The position numbers and the translations under genes are program-made. DNA of 64,000 bases from Aureimonas sp. SA4125 (GTDB taxonomy: Bacteria > Pseudomonadota > Alphaproteobacteria > Rhizobiales > Rhizobiaceae), in NCBI RefSeq assembly GCF_019973775.1, contig NZ_AP025032.1, positions 434,001-498,000 on the forward strand, read 5' to 3'. Positions within the stretch are counted from its first letter, which is position 1, and each line of letters opens with the position of its first letter. The notes under the pieces are model-generated. The model ran no database searches. It saw only the letters and a program-made list of their open reading frames with translations, and had not been told where the DNA came from. Shown here piece by piece: positions 10,134 through 22,978 of this stretch.

Positions 10134-11356
10134 GCGCCGGGTCGCTGCGCCCGATCGAGGGCGTCGACGTCCGGGGCAAGACGGTGCTGATCCGCGCCGA
10201 CGTGAACGTGCCGATGAAGGACGGCGTGATCACCGACGCGACGCGCCTCGAGCGCTTCGCGCCGACTGTCGCAGGCCTTGCCGACCGCGGGGCGAAGGTC
10301 GTGGTGCTCAGCCATCTCGGCCGCCCCAAGGGCGAGCGCAACATGGCCTTCACGCTGGGACCGGTCGCCGAGAAGCTGGGCGATATCCTTGGCCGTCCGG
10401 TGCAGTTCGCCTCGGACTGCGTCGGGCCGGAGGCCGAGAGGGTCGTCGGCAGCCTGAAGGATGGCGAGATCGCCGTCCTCGAAAACCTGCGCTTCCACAA
10501 GGGCGAGGAGGAGAACGACCGGAGCTTTGCCCTGCGCCTTTCGGTCGGGGGCGACCTCTACGTCAATGACGCCTTTTCCTGTGCCCACCGGGCGCATGCC
10601 TCGACCCACCAGCTGGCGACGATCCTGCCGGCCTATGCAGGGCCTTCGCTGATGGCCGAGGTCAAGGCACTGGAGGCCGCGCTCGACCGGCCGAAGCGGC
10701 CGGTGGCCGCGCTCGTCGGCGGCGCGAAAGTGTCGTCGAAGATCGGGGTTCTGGAATTCCTGGTGCCGAAGATGGACCATCTCGTCATCGGCGGCGGCAT
10801 GGCCAACACCTTCCTCGCCGCCCTCGGCAACGATGTCGGCAAGTCGCTCTACGAGGCCGATGCGATGGAGACGGCGGAGAAGGTCATGGCGATGGCGGCG
10901 GAATCCGGCTGCCAGCTGCACCTCCCGGTCGACGTCGTCGTCGCCCGCGAGTTCAAGGCGAACGCCGCGAACGAGACCGTCGGCGTCGATGCCATCCCAT
11001 CCGACGCGATGGCGCTCGATGTCGGGCCGAAGACGGTCGCCGAGATCGTCGCGGCACTCGCCACCTGCTCGACTCTCCTCTGGAACGGCCCGCTCGGGGC
11101 CTTCGAGATCGAGCCCTTCAACGCCGCGACGAACGCCGTGGCGCAGGAGGCGGCGCGGCTCACCAAGGCCGGCAAGCTCGTGACGGTCGCGGGGGGCGGG
11201 GACACCGTCGCGGCGCTGAACGCGGCCGGCGCTTCCGATGATTTCACCTATCTGTCGACCGCCGGCGGCGCCTTCCTCGAATGGCTGGAAGGCCGCGACC
11301 TGCCCGGCATCGACATCCTCAAGACCCAGTCGACGCTCGCCGCGTCGGCCGACTAG
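10130..11356 (+). CDS. pgk: Phosphoglycerate kinase
   Basis: This 408-aa protein makes 1,3-bisphosphoglycerate from 3-phosphoglycerate during carbon fixation and the reverse in glycolysis. Motifs [57 protein letters not shown] and the nucleotide loop [13 protein letters not shown] are all present. No ATG lies near the conserved N-terminus. I assign the TTG at 10130, which overlaps the cbbT stop by 4 bp and has AAGGA 9 bases upstream. Embedding pgk in a cbb operon implies it serves autotrophy here. Confidence 0.93.
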   Translation: MSAGSLRPIEGVDVRGKTVLIRADVNVPMKDGVITDATRLERFAPTVAGLADRGAKVVVLSHLGRPKGERNMAFTLGPVAEKLGDILGRPVQFASDCVGPEAERVVGSLKDGEIAVLENLRFHKGEEENDRSFALRLSVGGDLYVNDAFSCAHRAHASTHQLATILPAYAGPSLMAEVKALEAALDRPKRPVAALVGGAKVSSKIGVLEFLVPKMDHLVIGGGMANTFLAALGNDVGKSLYEADAMETAEKVMAMAAESGCQLHLPVDVVVAREFKANAANETVGVDAIPSDAMALDVGPKTVAEIVAALATCSTLLWNGPLGAFEIEPFNAATNAVAQEAARLTKAGKLVTVAGGGDTVAALNAAGASDDFTYLSTAGGAFLEWLEGRDLPGIDILKTQSTLAASAD

Positions 11357-11367
11357 GAGACCTGCCC

Positions 11368-14041
<2,674 letters not shown>

Positions 14042-14145
14042 CCTGAGCCATCGCCTGCCGGGCGGACTTCGCCCGGCGCAAGATCCCATCCAGCGACCGA
14101 TCGCCCTCGCGTGGCGACGGCGTTCGACCCGAGAGGAATTCTGTC

Positions 14146-14568
14146 ATGCGCATCACCCAAGGCGCCTTTTCCTTCCTGCCCGACCTCACCGACACCCAGA
14201 TCGCCGCGCAGGCGCAGTACTGCATCGACAATGGCTGGGCGGTGAACATCGAGTTCACCGACGATCCGCACCCGCGCAACACCTACTGGGACATGTGGGG
14301 CCACCCGATGTTCGACGTGCCGGACGCGGCCGGCGTGATGATGGAACTGAACGAGTGTCGCAAAGTCTACGGCAATCGCTATATCCGCATGTCGGCCTTC
14401 GATTCCACCCATGGCTGGGAATCGGTGAAGCTCTCCTTCATCGTCAATCGCCCGGCGACCGAGCCCGGCTTCCGCCTCCGCCGCCAGGAGGCCGAAGGCC
14501 GGACCATCCGCTACTCGACCGAGGGCTATTCGGTCGACCTGCCGGAGAGCGAGCGCTATTCCTCCTGA
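14146..14568 (+). CDS. cbbS: RuBisCO small subunit, red type
   Basis: This 140-aa small subunit completes the L8S8 form I holoenzyme. [14 protein letters not shown] at the start, [14 protein letters not shown] near residue 45, and a C-terminal extension that forms the beta-hairpin lining the central pore in red-type enzymes are visible. AGAGGAA precedes the ATG. It lies 104 bp after cbbL. The gap contains no other gene. Confidence 0.96.
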   Translation: MRITQGAFSFLPDLTDTQIAAQAQYCIDNGWAVNIEFTDDPHPRNTYWDMWGHPMFDVPDAAGVMMELNECRKVYGNRYIRMSAFDSTHGWESVKLSFIVNRPATEPGFRLRRQEAEGRTIRYSTEGYSVDLPESERYSS

Positions 14569-14863
14569 GCGCGGCTCCGTCCGGCCGGTCGGTGGGCCGT
14601 TTTCCTCCCGGCGGCCCACCGACCACGTTCGACACGATCTTTGCCGTAGCCTTCGCCGCGAGCTTTCTTCTCCCCTCCGGGGAGAAGGTCGCGCCTCTCG
14701 ACAGTCTCGCGAGCGGGAAGAGGGGCTCCCGCTTTCGCGACGGCGAAACCGGAGCAAGCCGCGGCATTTACCGACGCGCGGTCCTCTCATCCGGCCGCGT
14801 CGCGGCCACTTTCTCCCCACTGGAGAGAAGAATGGCGCCATGTTCTTCGATGAAGGAGCCAGC
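14569..14863. repeat. Paired palindromic (REP-like) element in the cbbS-cbbX gap
   Basis: A 9-bp hairpin CTTCTCCCC/GGGGAGAAG at 14667-14687, followed by GTCGCG, faces a second related palindrome at 14811-14830 preceded by GGCCACTT. The same two-ended architecture recurs downstream of rpe (16562-16806), and a diverged single copy is near 53080-53117. This matches dispersed intergenic repeats of rhizobial genomes. The spacer has no credible gene. Confidence 0.65.
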
Positions 14864-15790
14864 ATGAGCACGACACTCGAACCCGAAACTGCCCCGCCGC
14901 TCACCGTCGACCTGCGCCGCGAATACGAGGAGGCGGGCGTCGGCGACGTGCTGGACGAACTCGACCGCACGCTGGTCGGCCTGAAGCCGGTGAAGAAGCG
15001 CATCAAGGAGACCGCGGCGCTGCTCCTCGTCGAGCGTGCCCGCAAGGCGATGGGCCTCGCGCACGAGACGCCGACGCTGCATATGAGCTTCACCGGCAAT
15101 CCCGGCACCGGCAAGACCACGGTGGCGCTGAAGATGGCCGACCTCCTTCACCGCCTCGGCTATATCCGCAAGGGACATCTCGTCTCGGTCACCCGCGACG
15201 ACCTCGTCGGCCAGTATATCGGCCATACCGCGCCGAAGACGAAGGAGATCCTGAAGAAGGCGATGGGCGGCGTCCTCTTCATCGACGAGGCCTATTACCT
15301 CTATCGCCCTGACAACGAACGCGACTACGGCCAGGAGGCGATCGAGATCCTGCTCCAGGTCATGGAGAACCAGCGCGACGACCTTGTGGTGATCCTTGCC
15401 GGTTATGCCGACCGGATGGACAAGTTCTTCGAGTCCAATCCGGGTTTTCGCTCGCGCGTCGCCCACCACATCGATTTTCCCGACTATTCCGACGGCGAAC
15501 TCCTGCAGATTTCCGAGGGCATGCTGGAAAGGCAGAACTATACCCTCAGCGACGAGGCGCGGGAGACCCTGGCGCGCTATATCGAGCACCGCCGGGTGCA
15601 GCCGCATTTCGCCAACGCCCGCTCGATCCGCAACGCCCTCGACCGGGCGCGGCTTCGCCAGGCGAACCGCCTGTTCGAAACCATCGATGGACCGCTCGGG
15701 GCAGAGCAGCTATCGCGGATCGAGGCGGTCGATATCGCCGCCAGCCGTGTCTTCGACCTGAAGCCGGGCCCGGCGGGGACGGCGGCCTGA
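14864..15790 (+). CDS. cbbX: Red-type RuBisCO activase CbbX
   Basis: This 308-aa AAA+ ATPase remodels inhibited red-type RuBisCO by threading the large-subunit C-terminus. Walker [10 protein letters not shown] is near residue 85, Walker [12 protein letters not shown] near 138, the pore-loop segment [14 protein letters not shown] near 118, and the arginine-finger region NPGFRSRV near 190. I start at the ATG at 14864, which follows GAAGGAG; the ATG eight codons earlier lies before that site. Separation from cbbS by a repeat element is the only oddity. It pairs logically with the form IC cbbLS. Confidence 0.96.
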   Translation: MSTTLEPETAPPLTVDLRREYEEAGVGDVLDELDRTLVGLKPVKKRIKETAALLLVERARKAMGLAHETPTLHMSFTGNPGTGKTTVALKMADLLHRLGYIRKGHLVSVTRDDLVGQYIGHTAPKTKEILKKAMGGVLFIDEAYYLYRPDNERDYGQEAIEILLQVMENQRDDLVVILAGYADRMDKFFESNPGFRSRVAHHIDFPDYSDGELLQISEGMLERQNYTLSDEARETLARYIEHRRVQPHFANARSIRNALDRARLRQANRLFETIDGPLGAEQLSRIEAVDIAASRVFDLKPGPAGTAA

Positions 15791-15848
15791 GCCTGCCCTC
15801 AATCTCCGGCCGCGACGTCGGCCGCACAAGTCTGAAAGGGACCTCGTC

Positions 15849-16529
15849 ATGAGCCTGATCATCGCCCCCTCGATCCTCTCGGCGGATTTCTCCCGCCTCG
15901 GTGCGGAAGTCGGGGCCGTCGACAAGGCCGGCGCCGACTGGATCCATCTCGACGTGATGGACGGCCATTTCGTCCCCAACATCACCTTCGGCCCGCCGAT
16001 CGTGAAGGCGATCAGGGCGTCGTCGGCAAAGGTCTTCGACTGCCATTTGATGATCGAGCCGTGCGACCTCTACCTCGAGGCCTTCGCCGACGCCGGCTGC
16101 GACATCATCACCGTGCATGCCGAGGCGACAAAACATCTCGACCGCTCGCTGCAGGCGATTCGGGCGCTCGGCAAGAAGGCGGGCGTCTCGCTGAATCCGT
16201 CGACGCCGGAAAGCGTCATCGAATACGTCCTCGACCGTCTCGACCTCATCCTCCTGATGACCGTCAACCCGGGCTTCGGCGGCCAGGCCTTCATCCCCTC
16301 GGTCGTCGACAAGGTGGCCAGGGTGAAGGCGATGATCGGCGATCGGCCGATCGACATCGAGATCGACGGCGGCGTCACGCCCGAGACCGCGCCGCTCGTC
16401 GTCGCCGCCGGCGCCAACGTCCTCGTCGCCGGCTCGGCCATCTTCAAGGGCGGCACGCCCGAGCACTACAAGGCGAACATCACAGCGATCCGCGACAGCG
16501 TGCGGGACGGGGTGGCGCGCGCGGCGTAG
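15849..16529 (+). CDS. rpe: Ribulose-phosphate 3-epimerase (cbbE/rpe)
   Basis: This 226-aa TIM-barrel epimerase interconverts xylulose-5-phosphate and ribulose-5-phosphate, feeding phosphoribulokinase. Catalytic and metal residues are in [46 protein letters not shown] and [10 protein letters not shown]; the phosphate site is VLVAGSAIF. It follows cbbX by 58 bp with GAAAGGG upstream and is the last gene of the cbb unit. A repeat-rich gap follows. Confidence 0.95.
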   Translation: MSLIIAPSILSADFSRLGAEVGAVDKAGADWIHLDVMDGHFVPNITFGPPIVKAIRASSAKVFDCHLMIEPCDLYLEAFADAGCDIITVHAEATKHLDRSLQAIRALGKKAGVSLNPSTPESVIEYVLDRLDLILLMTVNPGFGGQAFIPSVVDKVARVKAMIGDRPIDIEIDGGVTPETAPLVVAAGANVLVAGSAIFKGGTPEHYKANITAIRDSVRDGVARAA

Positions 16530-16825
16530 GGGGAGAGGCGGGCGAGACGCCAACGCTGCTTCTTCTCCCCTGCAGGGAGAAGGTCGCGGCATGTCCTGCC
16601 CTGATAGAGTGGTGGCATTTCAGCCCGGATGGATGGGTGACACTTTGTTGGCTGGGAGGACCGGTCGATGGGGTGGCGCGAGAGCAATGCGATGGATGCG
16701 CGCATCGAATTTGTGGCGGCGGTGTTGCCGGACGAGGGTCCTTCAGCATCGCCGCCTTCGGCGCCCCTCATCGGCCTGCCGGCCACTTCTCTCCGGAGGG
16801 GAGAAGAAGCGCTTTACCATGCCTG
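16530..16825. repeat. Second paired palindromic (REP-like) element, rpe-bluB gap
   Basis: Related palindromes occur at 16562-16582 (CTTCTCCC facing GGGAGAAG, followed by GTCGCGG) and at 16785-16806 (CTTCTC facing GAGAAG, preceded by GGCCA). This is the same layout as in the cbbS-cbbX gap, so the two elements bracket cbbX-rpe. The ~200 bp between the ends shows no supported gene. The convergent rpe and bluB genes end on either side. Confidence 0.6.
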
Positions 16826-18439
<1,614 letters not shown>

Positions 18440-18474
18440 GAAGTCCGCCGGCAAGATCGCCCGGGGAGGGCTTC

Positions 18475-19611
18475 ATGGATTTCGCGCTGACCGACGAGCA
18501 GACGCAGATCTTCGACCTCGCGCGGGATTTTGCGGTGACGCGGATGGCGCCGCAGGCGCAGGCCTGGGAAGAGGAGAAGGCCCTTCCGGTCGAGGTGCTC
18601 GCCGAACTCGGCGCCCTCGGCATGGCGGCGATCACGGTGCGCGACGATTTCGGCACAGGCCTGTCGCGGCTCGATGCGACGCTGATCTTCGAGGGCCTGT
18701 CCTATGGCTGTCCCTCGGTTTCGGCCTTCCTGTCGATCCACAACATGGTCGCGGGCATGATCGATGTCTTCGGCAGCCCGGCGCAGCGGGCCGAACGTCT
18801 ACCGGGCCTGGCGACAATGGAATGCGTCGCCAGCTACTGCCTGACCGAGCCCGGCTCGGGGTCGGACGCCGCGGCGCTGCGCATGACGGCCCGGCGCGAC
18901 GGCGACGATCTTGTCCTCGACGGCACGAAGAGCTTCATCTCGGGTGCCGGCTTTTCCGACCTCTACCTTGTGATGGCGCGTACCGGCGAGCCGGGCTCAA
19001 AAGGCATTTCCGCCATCCTCGTCGACAAGGGAACGCCCGGCCTCTCCTTCGGCGCTGAGGAGCGCAAGATGGGCTGGATCGCCCAGCCGACGGCCGAGGT
19101 GCGCTTCGACGCCTGCCGCGTGCCGGCGACGAACCTTCTCGGCGAGCCGGGCAGGGGCTTTGCCTACGCCATGCAGGGCCTCGACGGCGGCCGGCTCAGC
19201 ATTTCCGCCTGCGCCCTCGGCGCGGCCCAGGCGACGCTCGACAAGTCGGTCCGCTACCTGAAGGATCGCTCCGCCTTCGGCCAGAAGCTTGCCGACTTCC
19301 AGGCGCTGCAGTTTCGCCTCGCCGACATGGAAACGGCGCTGCAGGCCTCTCGCATCTTCCTGCGCCAGGCGGCCTGGAAGCTCGACACCAAGGCGCCGGA
19401 CGCGACGAAATTCTGCGCCATGGCCAAGCGCTTCGTCACCGACGCCGCCTTCGACGTCGCCAACCAGGCCCTGCAACTACATGGCGGCTACGGCTACCTC
19501 GCCGATTTCGGTATCGAGAAGATCGTTCGCGACCTGCGCGTCCACCAGATCCTCGAGGGCACCAACGAGATCATGCGTCTCATCACCGCACGGGCCCTGC
19601 TGGCCGAATAG
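18475..19611 (+). CDS. Acyl-CoA dehydrogenase (isobutyryl-CoA dehydrogenase-like)
   Basis: This 378-aa FAD-dependent acyl-CoA dehydrogenase has conserved segments CVASYCLTEPGSGSDAAAL near residue 120, GTKSFISGAG near 149, the flavin/CoA region DRSAFGQKLADFQ near 263, and the C-terminal HGGYGYLADFGIEKIVRD plus ILEGTNEIMRLI. The sequence resembles short/branched-chain enzymes such as isobutyryl-CoA dehydrogenase. A 3-hydroxyisobutyrate dehydrogenase 2.4 kb downstream supports valine catabolism. GGGAGGG precedes the ATG. Its promoter region has been interrupted by the insertion sequence, which ends 36 bp upstream of the start. Confidence 0.88.
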   Translation: MDFALTDEQTQIFDLARDFAVTRMAPQAQAWEEEKALPVEVLAELGALGMAAITVRDDFGTGLSRLDATLIFEGLSYGCPSVSAFLSIHNMVAGMIDVFGSPAQRAERLPGLATMECVASYCLTEPGSGSDAAALRMTARRDGDDLVLDGTKSFISGAGFSDLYLVMARTGEPGSKGISAILVDKGTPGLSFGAEERKMGWIAQPTAEVRFDACRVPATNLLGEPGRGFAYAMQGLDGGRLSISACALGAAQATLDKSVRYLKDRSAFGQKLADFQALQFRLADMETALQASRIFLRQAAWKLDTKAPDATKFCAMAKRFVTDAAFDVANQALQLHGGYGYLADFGIEKIVRDLRVHQILEGTNEIMRLITARALLAE

Positions 19612-19864
19612 AAAATGCCCAAATGGCGGCGACGGGAACGATTGAGCGTGGTCACGGTCGGGCCGTGGCGGCGTTTTGCTTCGATGACTGCTTGCTATAT
19701 TGTGCGTTTTCGTACGGATCGCCGACGATGAATTAAAATGGCTCAATGAGCGCTTATTTCTGACCGATATAAAGAGAATATAGATGGTGAGGGAGTAATT
19801 CACTCGGTGTCTGAGAGCAATTTCAGATCCTTTGCGAAATCGCCGCTCCGGTCTGGGCTGCGGA

Positions 19865-21645
19865 ATGGAGAATGCCTGCGTGCCAAGAATTTCCGAGGGG
19901 CTGCGTCTTTCTTCGCTTCGTGAGATGAACCTCGTCGGTGCGCCCCCCAGCGAGAGTTTCGATCGGATCACGCGAACGGCCAGCTTGCTGTTCGGACTGC
20001 CGTTTGCCGCGATCACCCTGGTTGACAACGATCGTCAGTGGTTCAAGTCGTGCATCGGAATCGACCCGTCATGGGCGCTCCACGGCGAGTCTCCGTGCTC
20101 GCTGGTGGCCGAGACGACCGATTCTCTCGTCATCTCCGATCTGGCCACCGATACGATCTTTCGAGGCGGCGAACTGGTGCGCCGCGGCATTCGCTTCTAC
20201 GCCGGCGTGCCGCTGCTGACCCGCGACGGCCATGCCCTTGGCACCCTGTGCGTGCTCGGCTCCGAACCGCGGACGGCCAGCGCAGCCGAGATGACGGCGC
20301 TCCATGATCTCGCCGCCATGGCGATGGCGCAGTTCGAACTGCATTACGCCTTCGGCCGAATCGACCCGACCAGCGGTCTGCCCAACCGGCTGCAGTTCGT
20401 CGAAGATCTGGAGGATCTCGCCCATGCTGAGCCGGGCGTCCAGCGCCTGGCGGTGCTGGTCGACCTGGCGGAGATGGCTGAGCTCAACCACTTTTCCCGC
20501 GTCATGGGCTATTCCCATGTCGATCGCATGGTGAAGTATGCGGCGGACCTGACCCGGGAAAAACTGGGCAGGGGACGCATCGCCTATCATGTCTCGGCGA
20601 CCCAGTTCGCCTTCCTGGCGCCGGCGGGGACCCAACTGTGCGACTATCTTCGGACCGCCGCTGCCGGCGTGATGGAAACCCAGTCGCTTTCCTGCTTCCG
20701 CTTCATCGCCACCACCGTTATTGGCGTCGCGCCTTTCACGCCGGGTGCTGGCAGTGCCGAAGATCTCCTGCGGGGATTGCACAGTGCCGCCCTGGAGGCG
20801 CGCGCCACGGGCGCGCCGGTCAGCGTCTACTCGTTGGAGAGCGATGCGGTGCATCGCCGCCGTTTCCAGCTCCTCCAAGACTTCGACGCGGCTCTCGCCG
20901 ATCCGTCGCAGCTTCGCCTGGTGTTCCAGCCGCGGGTCGATCTCGCCCACGGTGCCTGTGTCGGGGCCGAGGCGCTGCTGCGCTGGACCCATCCGACCCT
21001 CGGCAACATCCCGCCCGGAGAGTTCATCCCGACCGTCGAGCGTTCGACTCATGCCCGCGCCTTGACCGCCTGGGTGGTCGATACCGCGGCCCGGCAGCTG
21101 GCCGCCTGGCGTCGGCAGGGGCTGAACCTCACCCTCTCGCTTAATATTTCAGCGGCCAACCTCCAGGAGGCGGATTTCGCCGATCGGGTCGGCCGGATCC
21201 TGTTGCAGCACGAGATCGCGCCTGAGGATATCGAACTGGAGATGACGGAAAGCGCCGTCATGAAGGATACCGGCCTTGCCTTGCAGCAGCTGAACGCCTT
21301 GGCGCTTCTCGGCGTGCGCCTCGCCATCGACGATTTCGGCACCGGCTACAGCAGTCTTGCCTATCTGCAACGCCTGCCGATGCATGTCGTGAAGATCGAC
21401 CAGTCGTTTATCCGGGATGTGAGTTTGGATGACCGCGCGCGAAAGCTCGTGGGTGCGATGATCGCGCTCTCACGCGATCTCGGACTGCGGTGGTTGCCGA
21501 GGGCGTCGAGGCGGAGGAAACGGCCGAGCTTCTGCGCGACATGTCCTGCGAGGAGGCGCAGGGTTATTTCTTCGCCCGGCCGATCGAGGCGGCGGAGTTT
21601 GCTCCCTGGATGGCCTCGCATACGGGAGAATCCGTCGCGGCCTGA
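19865..21645 (+). pseudogene. GAF - degenerate GGDEF - EAL c-di-GMP protein, frameshifted near its C-terminus
   Basis: An N-terminal GAF domain (about residues 15-155, LPFAAITLVDNDRQWFKS) is followed by a GGDEF domain whose signature has decayed (SATQF in place of GGDEF). An EAL phosphodiesterase domain follows with EALLRW, LNISAANLQ, ELEMTES, DDFGTGYSSL and VKIDQSFI. After SRDLGLR near 21490 the frame is wrong; one missing base would restore VVAEGVE and QGYFFARP and reach a stop at 21645. In the actual frame the protein runs on with unrelated sequence to 21724. It is either a true mutation or a sequencing error. The start is uncertain (ATG 19865 or 19925, TTG 19832). Confidence 0.8.
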
Positions 21646-22010
21646 CGTTTCCCGGCGGCCGTGTCAGACTCCCGCATCGTCTCAACTCCCCAATTGTGGG
21701 AGGGGGCGGTGGCGGACCGTATGAATGTCTTGCAATTTGCTGGTTCTCAGCGGCCCGGTACTCAGGGCCGCGGACGACATCTTCTGCCCATGCCAGATCT
21801 TTTGTTCCGCGCCCATGCCCCCTCCGCGGAAAGCGCTGTCCACGCACGGTTTCCGCGCCATCGCCCTGATCGTCGCCACCACCATGTTCATGGAGCCAGG
21901 CCCGACGATATCCGGTCCATCATCGCTGTTGCGACCGCGAGGACTTGCTCCCTTCCCAGGTCACGGCGATGATCGCGCAAGGCCGACAGGGCTCTGCGGG
22001 AGAGGGATTC
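21646..22010. other. 365-bp gap before mmsB without a recognised gene
   Basis: Apart from the out-of-frame tail of the EAL gene (to 21724), I see no gene or strong promoter here. A short hairpin CTCCC/GGGAG around CAATTG near 21690 could act as a weak terminator. GGGAGAGGGATTC just before 22011 is the mmsB ribosome-binding region. Confidence 0.4.
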
Positions 22011-22871
22011 ATGAAAATCGGCTTTATCGGCCTTGGCAATATGGGCGCGCCGATGGCGGCAAACCTGGCGGCGGCAGGCCACGCCGTGACGGGCTTCGAC
22101 ACTGCGGGCGTTTCGGTCGACGGCGTCGCGCCGGCGGCCACGATCGGCGCGGCGGTGCAGGGCGCCGAGGCCATTTTCACCATGCTGCCGAACGGCGCCA
22201 TCGTGCGCGACGTGCATGCGCAAATCGTGGCGGCCGCCCGGCCCGGTGCCCTTCTCGTCGATTGCTCGACCATCGACGTCGAAAGCGCCCGCGCCGTGCA
22301 CGATCTGGCGGTCGATGCCGATCTGATCTCGCTCGACGCCCCGGTCTCCGGCGGCACCGGCGGCGCCGCGGCTGGAACCCTGACCTTCATGGTTGGCGGT
22401 GCGGAAGGGGCGTTCGAGGTGGCTCAGCCCCTCTTCGACATCATGGGGGCGAAAGCCGTGCATTGTGGCGCAGCCGGCGCGGGGCAGGCGGCCAAGATCT
22501 GCAACAACATGATCCTCGGCATTTCGATGATCGCGGTCTGCGAGGGGTTTCACCTCGCCGACAGCCTCGGCCTGTCGCGCCAGGCGATGTTCGACGTGGC
22601 ATCGACGTCGTCGGGGTCGTGCTGGTCGCTCAACAGCTACTGCCCGGCACCCGGCGTCGGGCCGACGACGCCCGCCGACAACGGCTATCGGCCGGGCTTT
22701 GCGACCGAGCTCATGCTGAAGGACCTGACGCTTGCCGCCGATGCCGCGCGGGCGAGCGGCGCCCATGCCGAACTCGGCGAGCACGCGCGCGCCATCTATG
22801 CCGCCTTCGACGCCGAGGGTGGCCGGGGTCGCGATTTCTCTGCGCTGCTGGAGCATCTCGGGCGCGCCTGA
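22011..22871 (+). CDS. mmsB: 3-hydroxyisobutyrate dehydrogenase MmsB
   Basis: This 286-aa beta-hydroxyacid dehydrogenase oxidises 3-hydroxyisobutyrate to methylmalonate semialdehyde with NAD in valine degradation. The N-terminal Rossmann motif IGFIGLGNMGAPMAANL, the substrate loop DAPVSGGTGGAAAGTLTFMV, the catalytic-Lys region GAGQAAKICNNMILG and the C-terminal LMLKDLTLAADAA are intact. The context with an isobutyryl-CoA-type dehydrogenase upstream supports this role over tartronate semialdehyde reductase. GAGAGGG precedes the ATG. Confidence 0.92.
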   Translation: MKIGFIGLGNMGAPMAANLAAAGHAVTGFDTAGVSVDGVAPAATIGAAVQGAEAIFTMLPNGAIVRDVHAQIVAAARPGALLVDCSTIDVESARAVHDLAVDADLISLDAPVSGGTGGAAAGTLTFMVGGAEGAFEVAQPLFDIMGAKAVHCGAAGAGQAAKICNNMILGISMIAVCEGFHLADSLGLSRQAMFDVASTSSGSCWSLNSYCPAPGVGPTTPADNGYRPGFATELMLKDLTLAADAARASGAHAELGEHARAIYAAFDAEGGRGRDFSALLEHLGRA

Positions 22872-22978
22872 CGCGTCCCAGGCGGACCTGTCGCGAACAA
22901 GCCAAGATCCGTCTTGGATGGATCGACGGGCAGGGGCGTGCGGCGCATGATGCATCGCTCCCCTTCGCGCAGGTGCCC

